Shown here: in pieces, positions 58,401 to 64,000 of the stretch
How the letters are laid out: the number at the start of each line of letters is the position of its first letter
Numbering within the stretch: position 1 is the stretch's first letter
Assembly (NCBI RefSeq): GCF_020080835.1
Contig: NC_058162.1
Coordinates: 5,223,323 to 5,287,322 of the forward strand
Source: Cotesia glomerata
Lineage: Eukaryota; Arthropoda; Insecta; Hymenoptera; Braconidae
DNA: 64,000 nt
Direction: 5' to 3'
The notes under the pieces: model-generated
Database searches by the model: none
What the model was told of the DNA's origin: nothing
Seen by the model: the letters and a program-made list of their open reading frames with translations, nothing else
Position numbers and translations under genes: made by a program

Positions 58401-60528
58401 CGTTGTTAAAATATCCGATTTTGGAATGTCTAAAAGACTAGCTGGACTTTGTCCAAGTACTGAAACATTTACTGGTACATTGCAGTATATGGCGCCGGAA
58501 GTTATTGATAAAGGACAACGAGGATATGGTGCACCGGTAATTTAAATATATACAAAATAATATGTAATTTATTAAAAGATTCTATCAGGTATAAATATTA
58601 TTTTAGGCGGATATATGGTCATTAGGTTGTACAGTAGTAGAAATGGCAACAGGAAAGCCTCCCTTCATTGAGCTTGGATCGCCTCAGGCTGCAGTATTCA
58701 AGGTAAACTCGTGGGTGTGGAGTAATTCACTAGATTATATGTTTATATTACATTTACTTAATAATATCAGTCTCTTTCATTGCTGCTGTTACTACTACTA
58801 CTATCATTGTTATTTAGGTGGGATATTACAAGATACATCCGGAAATACCGTCGGAGTTATCAGAGCGAGCTAAGAATTTTATATTACGTTGTTTTGAACC
58901 GAATCCTGATGTTAGAGCTCCTGCCTCTGTTCTTTTAGAGGATCCATTTTTATATGAGCAAGTTTTTTTTTATATTTATTTAATAAATTTCAAACTTAAT
59001 TAAACTCAATTTTTTTACAGAAAGAAAAAAAGTTCACGTTTACCAGCACCACCAGACTTCAGTCGCAGTATTTCAGTACCAGGCGACCGAATTGAACGAT
59101 TGAATAATAATAACAATAATAATCGTGACAAAATAAACAATAATGTTATTTCAACGCCGCCGATTCAAGCATCACAATCAGATGATAGGTAAATTATTTG
59201 TTTTAATTTTATATTCATCATCATAAATGGGAAATTGTTTTGTCTCTATTAACTGGTTTGTGAATTTTATTTTGTTATTTTTTTTTTGCAAAGCAGACAT
59301 TAAATCATCAATGTGGCTTAGGTAATGCGATGGTTTGCATGCGATAAATTAATAGCTTAATAATACTACTAGGGTATAAATATTTTTTTTATACACTAGT
59401 AATAAAATATTTCCATAGATTAAAATTTTTAATAGCTACTAGCAATTAAGGGATTACATGGGTTTCCTCCGAGAAAAAATGGCCTATTTTCAACAATTTT
59501 TTTTTAATAGAAAAAATGAAATATTTTATTCAAACTTTTTACTGTATTAAAGATACATGTTTAATAAGGGATTAATAAGGGATTTGAATTGAAAAAAAAA
59601 AAATATGTGCCTTAGTTAAGACTTCAAACTAGGTCTTGAACGAAGGAAAAAAAAAAACAAAATGAAAATTGGATTTTTGGCAGTTTTTTACAAAAAAATT
59701 AAAAATTTGGCTAAAATTTCGCGGCATTTTTTTTTTAAATTAGTTGTAATTGAAAAAAAAAATCCTTTGTTCAAAACCTTGTAAATTATATCTTGAAGAC
59801 CTGTCTAAAACTCCATCAAAATCGGTTGAGTAGTTCTCGAGAAATCTTGGCTACCGTTTTTGAAAACATATACGGAAAAAAGTAAACTGTAATATTCACT
59901 CGGATCCCGGTTAATTTTTAGGTAGATTTCTTTAGAAATCTAACTATTGCTTTAGTCCTCAAGGTGAAATTTTCACCTAATTTTGCTATCATATGTTATA
60001 GTTAGTCGAGTAGGTTCCAAAAATACCATTGGTTAAAAAATTTATATATGTATGTATATATACAGGGTGTCCCAAAAGTCACGGACGCCATTGTAGCATC
60101 TAATGAAAAAAATAATTCTGAGACGAAAAGTCCTTAGCCATTTTTCAATTAACCGCATAGATAATTAATTATTAATTAAAGATAACGTCTCTTTATTTGT
60201 TAGAGAGAGAGCGCTAGTGTCCAGTAAAGTATGTGCCAAACAAAGACACAACTAACTGTATGACTAACTAGTTTCTATAGCTAACGTAGTCATACATATT
60301 TACTTACACATTCACACGTGCAAGCGTCTTCGTTGGAACACACTTGACTTGACACTAGTGCTCTCTCTCTAACGCATAAAAGGACGTTATTTTAATTAAT
60401 AATTAATTATCTATGCGTCTGATTAAAAAATGGCTAAGGACTTTTCGTCTCAGAATTATTTTGTTTATCAGATGCTTCAATGGCGTCTGTTACTTCTGGG
60501 ACACTGTATATATATATATATATATATG

Positions 60529-60570
<42 letters not shown>

Positions 60571-63500
60571 ATATATATATATATATATATGTAATATAAC
60601 TAGCCTTGTCATCAGGATATCTCAAAAAGTTTTCAACCGAACTTGATGAAACTTGGTACACATATTCTTTGGGTAATTACCGAGGTCGAGTTCGAAGATG
60701 AGCAAAATCGGTCAATTAGTTTAGAAATGGCGGCCATTTAAAATTTTCAAAATTTTGTAAATTTCAAGTTTTGTAATTTTAACCGTAAATAACTTTTGAC
60801 TGACAGAAAAGAGCTCATTTCTGGAAACTTTATGGTGAAGCTGATTATATTTCCATCAATTTGACCTATAACACTTATACTTTATAAAGATTTTTATTAA
60901 TTTTATAGGCCATTCAAAAATTTTAAAATAATGAAAACTTTTTTTCAAATGTGGTTTTTTTAGAATGACTTTTGAACAGCTTTACCGACCGATTCAAAAA
61001 ATTAATCAGCTCTTAACATAAAAAAACTACGTCGATCGCCGCCGGACCGGTCAAAATCGCTTGATTCGTTTGTGAGATATCGTTAACGGAAAAAATTGAA
61101 AAAAGCGTTTTTTTTTTCAAACAAATTCCGAAATTTTTTATCTGATCAATTCAGGGTTTGAAATTTATCATAGAATTCAAAAAACTGCATCGACTGTTGT
61201 CAACTACGTGATAATCGGTTAACTCGTTTAAAAGTTATAGCGGATTGAAAATTTAAAAATGACATAAACATTTGTTATTGAACAAATTAAATAACATAAA
61301 TAAAGAAAATCTCATGTCACATGAAATCTACCTTCCATTTTGAGTGAGGCCGAATGGCATTTTTTTATAGTTTCAAACAGTAAAGCGGACATCAGGGTGG
61401 CAAAAATATAAATATTACAGAACTTAATGTAGAAAGTATAAAACCCACAATTTGTAATTTAATATCGAAAATAAGTGATTAGTAGCTGTAACTATAGTAA
61501 ATAACGACTCTTTCATCTTAAAAAATTACAGTTTCAAACAGTAAAAATTGTCATTTCAATATATAGTCCATATTATGAGATCTGTCAGAGATCGTGCAGA
61601 GCGTAGAAATGATGTATTTTACCAACCAAGTTGTCGTACAGTTACCTTTGAGCGTTCGTTCTTGTTAACGGCTATAAGATCTTGGAATCAGCTCCCGTCT
61701 GATCTTGTTGCATTAAGCACTTTTGCTGAATTTAGAGTAGCGTGTTTTAATTGGCATTATAATAGAGACCTTTAAAACTGTGTAAACAATGTTGTGAAGA
61801 ATCAAAGACAATAAGAATTATATCTTTATTATAACATTATTAATTATCATGTTATGTTATCTTATTATTTATCATATTATGTTACCTTTAAATAATTTAC
61901 TTTATTAATTTTGTATGTACTCATTATGTACTTGAATAAGATGGTCCTTAGGGAGCACTAGCTCTAGGATCAAAATTTAATAAATAAATAAATAAAATTA
62001 TGAGGAGAAGGGGAACTTAGATGAAAGAGAAGGGGGTCTCACTCTGGGAGAATTTAACATTTGAAACAGTAAAAATTATACTTTTAAAATATACATTTTA
62101 CCAGTCCAAGCAAGTCAATAATTACAGTTTGATTTTTAGCGTTGCGTTTAAAATTTACCATTTTACTTTGTAAATATTGACGTTGCTTGTATTAAAAATT
62201 TACTAACTTTATTTTATACTTTTTACATATCATAAGATCATTTTTTAGGTACGAAATGATAAATATCAAAGTCTGAATTCTTAATTATGATACTTTAACA
62301 TTTTAGACATTTACATAGCGAATATTAATGTTTGAAATAGTATTTTCTTCCATGTAAAGAGTAAATTGTAACGTTTAAATGGTAAATATTATAAAGTGAA
62401 TAGTAAAATCACGATTTTACTGTTTGAAATAGTAATTTTTAGCAGTTGATCATTACTTATTATAAATCGACTGTTATTTATTACAGTTTACTTTTTTCCG
62501 TGTAGTTTTGAGAAAAATGCATTCAAAGTTTTAAGTGACAATACAACAGCGCCTTGAGCGCGCAACATTAAAAAAAAATCGATTTTTTGAAACCGTGAAA
62601 CCCATGTAACCCCTTAAGATTAATTCAATAATATTAATAAATAATTTATGGTTGTTATTTATAATATAATTAAAAAAAATATTTAAATATAAGTAGATTA
62701 ATTAATTAATAAATATTTATAACAACGGTAAAAGTGCAATATATAGCGGAGTGATGACCAAATCAAGTCCATTGAAAGATCGCAGCCCAGCACATCTTCT
62801 GTCTCCCATCAGTATTCCTACTGCTTCTTTATCTTTCACCAGGTACAGTGATAAGTAATTTATTAACTTGCTAATTTAATTAGTTGTTTATTTAAATATT
62901 TTTTAGTAGTAGTACGACCGCTTTTACTCCTACTTTTTTACAAGATCTACTTTTAATTATTATAATAATTTAAATTATTATTATCGCCAATCAACATCTA
63001 AATGTTAATTGATCGATAAAATTATTAGTAAATCTTAATTAAAAAAAAAAGTAGGTGAAAAATATTAAATAATATTTTAATATAAAAAATTGTATTTAAT
63101 AATTTATTTATTAAAATAATAAAATTAAAACTGTTTGTCGCTTTAATAAGTAAAAATAATAATTAAAGCTTAAATTGAGTGTGAAGATTAGATAGATGGG
63201 TTACTGGCCTTTGATTGTAATGAACGCTTAAATTGTGTAGTTTGTCTTAGTATTTTTATTAATTATCAATTATCAATCATTAGCTCTAATGATTAATATA
63301 ATAACAAAATTAAGTAATGTTTATAAGTAAAGATTGTATATTTTAGCACAATCGGAAGCACGCCATCAATAGACATAAGCGAAGACGCGAGCTGCACTAT
63401 GACTCGACGGAGTTCATCAGGAGGATTAATGTCGCCGGAAGTAGAGTTAACCGGGCAGCCAGAGCAAAAAGGCGTCGGTGATGAACAAGAGGGGTTTTAC

Positions 63501-63891
63501 TTCTATAAAAAAGACAGCCAGCGGCGAATGACTCTCACCAGGGTGTTGACCCAAGACGGAGCTACTCTCTGCAAAGTTTGGTTGGAATATATTAACCGAG
63601 ACGGCGCGCAGACAGTAATAAGTATACCACATCTGGAGTTATTGCTGCGGGGCTTACGTGATTATATATCTGATCGAAATCAAGATTCAATTACTACGGC
63701 ATTGCGGACACTTAAAGAAGAATTGGCATTTGACTCAACGACAATTAATCAACTACAATTGGCTATTTATTTATTTCAAACTGCTGTTAATGATGTTCTC
63801 AGAATGCACAGTATTAAACCTCATTGGATGTTTGCGTTAGATAATCTCGTTAGAAATGCTGTTCAAACTGCTATTACTGTTTTGTCACCTG
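52425..63891 (+). CDS. Ask1: ASK1-type MAP kinase kinase kinase (MAP3K5/15), cut by the right edge
   Basis: Exons 52425-52461, 53170-54154, 55952-57054, 57148-57285, 58370-58536, 58607-58702, 58818-58957, 59021-59188, 62747-62842 and 63347-63891 join in frame; the last shown donor is at the window edge, so C-terminal exons are missing. Over 1,150 residues are visible. The N-terminal part is the ASK regulatory region (VVCVIDLTQPENL, DLGV-type repeats). The kinase domain has the P loop GKGTYGIVYAARD, Lys in IAVKEI, HRDIKGDNVL split over two exons, DFG in KISDFGMSKRL, and MAPEVID. Downstream is the conserved ASK C-terminal region (TLCKVWLEYINRDGA). ASK kinases activate JNK and p38 in oxidative and immune stress. 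Exon 7 ends at a GC donor (GA|GCAAGT). Introns 2-4 and 8 carry many MITEs. Confidence 0.94.
52605..52692 (-). mobile_element. LINE 3'-end fragment (Ask1 intron 1)
   Basis: The minus strand has CCTGTTATTGGCC...GACTGTTGGGTTTTTG and an AAATAAATAAATAAG tail, matching the LINE tail family. Confidence 0.65.
52746..52949. mobile_element. ~205 bp MITE (AGAACAAGATGACACTGGAT), copy 1
   Basis: Left AGAACAAGATGACACTGGAT, right TAGGATGATATGCAGTGTTA then TCTTGTT (inverted). The centre is built of TATACTCAGTGATATCTG-type inverted repeats. A second copy is at 57966-58170. Confidence 0.75.
52992..53074. mobile_element. 83 bp remnant of the TTAA-ended TIR element
   Basis: TTAAGGGGGGAAATACGTGT to ATGCCCCTTAA: an internally deleted copy of the family at 7640-8372 and 43811-45597. 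It ends about 95 bp before Ask1 exon 2. Confidence 0.7.
54303..54562. mobile_element. ~260 bp MITE (ATATCGACGGTCTAATTAGC), copy 2
   Basis: Same terminal repeats and centre as 20181-20435, including GAGTGATTTTTTAACATTTTG. It is in Ask1 intron 2. Confidence 0.8.
54591..54822. mobile_element. ~230 bp Tc1/mariner-like MITE (CAGTCGCGCTCAAAAGTATT)
   Basis: Inverted ends CAGTCGCGCTCAAAAGTATT/...CAAAATACTTTTGAGCGCTACTG, with TA on each side as expected for Tc1/mariner insertion. No coding capacity. Confidence 0.82.
54823..55652. other. Ask1 intron 2, dispersed-repeat sequence without gene
   Basis: Sequence such as CTGTCGATTAGTTTAGAGATG near 54955 and GGAAATCTAACTATTGCAT near 54207 is paralleled near 60700 and 59936 (Ask1 intron 8), so parts of an unidentified dispersed repeat are present. 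No ORF is recognised. Confidence 0.45.
55652..55925. mobile_element. ~270 bp MITE ending 27 bp before Ask1 exon 3
   Basis: Inverted ends CACTGATAGAGGAATTTATT/...ACAAATCCTTTTATCAGTG. The arms are made of AACAAATATTT-type repeats. Because it stops only about 27 bp from the acceptor at 55951, the polypyrimidine and branch-point region of intron 2 is mostly at or within its edge. Confidence 0.75.
57420..57960. repeat. Probable degenerate transposon fragment (Ask1 intron 4)
   Basis: GTACTCAATTCGCTTCGCCGG near 57440 and AATCTGTCCAGCCATTTCGG near 57916 followed by AACATACATACAAAC resemble end segments of common insect non-autonomous DNA elements. No ORF; family not assigned. Confidence 0.4.
57966..58170. 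mobile_element. ~205 bp MITE (CACGGAAAGAACAAGATGAC), copy 2
   Basis: Inverted ends CACGGAAAGAACAAGATGAC/...CAGTGTCATCTTGCTCTTTC; the same family as 52746-52949 and better preserved. Confidence 0.82.
58958..59020 (+). other. GC-AG intron in Ask1
   Basis: The reading frame requires splicing TAT GA|GCAAGT...TTTTTTACAG|A AAG, restoring a Glu codon and the conserved ...DPFLYEKKK. No GT nearby gives an open frame with the downstream exon. GCAAGT is the usual context of a GC donor. The intron is 63 nt. Confidence 0.8.
60063..60506. mobile_element. 444 bp Tc1/mariner-like MITE (CAGGGTGTCCCAAAAGTCAC)
   Basis: Inverted ends CAGGGTGTCCCAAAAGTCAC/...TACTTCTGGGACACTG with TA on both sides and arms of about 170 bp. 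Arms contain AATTAATTATTAATTAA and CTCTCTCTAACG. No coding capacity. Confidence 0.82.
60507..60592. repeat. TA microsatellite
   Basis: A run of (TA)n with rare GC and TG interruptions directly beside the MITE right end. It creates spurious IYIYIY ORFs on both strands. Similar pure TA tracts lie at about 6710-6765, 15535-15590, 20132-20175 and 34180-34235. Confidence 0.95.
61400..61998 (+). pseudogene. Truncated LINE: end of ORF2 and AATAAA tail
   Basis: The frame 61548-61775 encodes RSVRDRAERRNDVFYQPSC and AIRSWNQLPSDLVALSTFAE, the typical extreme C terminus of a non-LTR reverse transcriptase ORF. It is followed by about 200 bp and an AATAAATAAATAAATAAA tail. It is 5'-truncated and dead. The sequence differs from the LINE at 2230-3440, so a second LINE lineage is present. 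Confidence 0.78.
62843..63346. other. Ask1 intron 9, AT-rich, no recognised feature
   Basis: It is bounded by a GT donor (AG|GTACAG) and TTTTAG acceptor. Nothing else could be supported. Confidence 0.6.
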
Positions 63892-63907
63892 GTAATTATG
63901 TTTATTA

Positions 63908-64000
63908 TCTATATTATTGAGAGAATAAGAAAAATTTTGTGTCTAGGATAGTCATATGATAAAATCGGTATTTTTAGTGAAATTTAGTTTCATTGTAAAG
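63908..64000 (+). mobile_element. 5' end of another Helitron-like element (Ask1 intron 10)
   Basis: Sixteen bases after the donor, A|TCTATATTATTGAGAGAATA begins and continues as in the other copies to the window edge. Confidence 0.7.

Larger units (their letters stand above)
59446..62617. mobile_element. 3.2 kb composite element with TTAAGGGATTACATGGGTTT ends (Ask1 intron 8)
   Basis: The left end TTAAGGGATTACATGGGTTT is matched in inverted form by GAAACCCATGTAACCCCTTAA at the right. The interior contains a Tc1/mariner-like MITE, a TA microsatellite and a LINE fragment, all apparently later insertions. TTAA at the ends suggests a piggyBac- or Kolobok-like mechanism, by inference only. Confidence 0.65.

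Noticed and set aside
60434..60661. Paired ORFs over the TA microsatellite near 60.5 kb
   Set aside because: Pure microsatellite translation on both strands.
1..64000. CRISPR-like or phage-defence system
   Set aside because: Repeats are palindromic transposon units, not evenly spaced direct repeats with unique spacers, and the genome is eukaryotic.

Overview
This window is animal nuclear DNA, almost certainly from an insect. It is strongly A+T-rich, its genes are split by short GT-AG introns, and all the conserved proteins read best as insect orthologues. The transposon-laden, AT-rich style would suit a parasitoid hymenopteran such as a braconid wasp, but the species is inference only. No bacterial operon, CRISPR array or phage gene is present.

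Layout from left to right. 1-5.2 kb is a pile of transposable elements (a 3.6 kb terminal-inverted-repeat element containing a LINE remnant with a SINE inside it), followed by a tRNA-Pro(CGG) gene. 5.2-16.5 kb (minus) is a secreted serpin with a very long Thr/Ser/Pro/Glu-rich N-terminal extension; the exon encoding that extension has been tandemly copied together with its intron, and a complete 2.6 kb DNA transposon sits in one of the copied introns. 17.7-27.6 kb (minus) is mitochondrial glutamate dehydrogenase. 29.5-41.0 kb (plus) is Elongin A; its large sixth intron holds an antisense intronless gene derived from a pogo/Tigger transposase with a PHD-like C terminus. 43.2-51.2 kb (minus) is the TAF5L/Wda WD-repeat subunit of SAGA. 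52.4 kb to beyond the right edge (plus) is the stress kinase ASK1 (MAP3K5/15 family), truncated by the window.

Gdh/EloA and Taf5l/Ask1 are head-to-head pairs and EloA/Taf5l are tail-to-tail. The genes are ordinary housekeeping or signalling loci and do not form one pathway, though EloA (transcription elongation) and Taf5l (SAGA) are both RNA polymerase II factors.

The unusual content is in the non-coding and accessory sequence: (1) a Helitron-like family that almost fills several short introns of four genes; (2) new serpin exons made by a tandem duplication whose breakpoints lie inside two different exons; (3) a serpin reactive loop that lacks the inhibitory hinge; (4) an apparently intact transposon with about 470 bp inverted repeats and a spliced transposase-like gene I cannot assign to a superfamily; (5) hammerhead-ribozyme-like cores with differing but still paired stem II sequences in foldback repeats; (6) at least ten MITE/foldback families. 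Exon coordinates were assembled by hand from reading frame, splice sites and phase, so single-base errors are possible.
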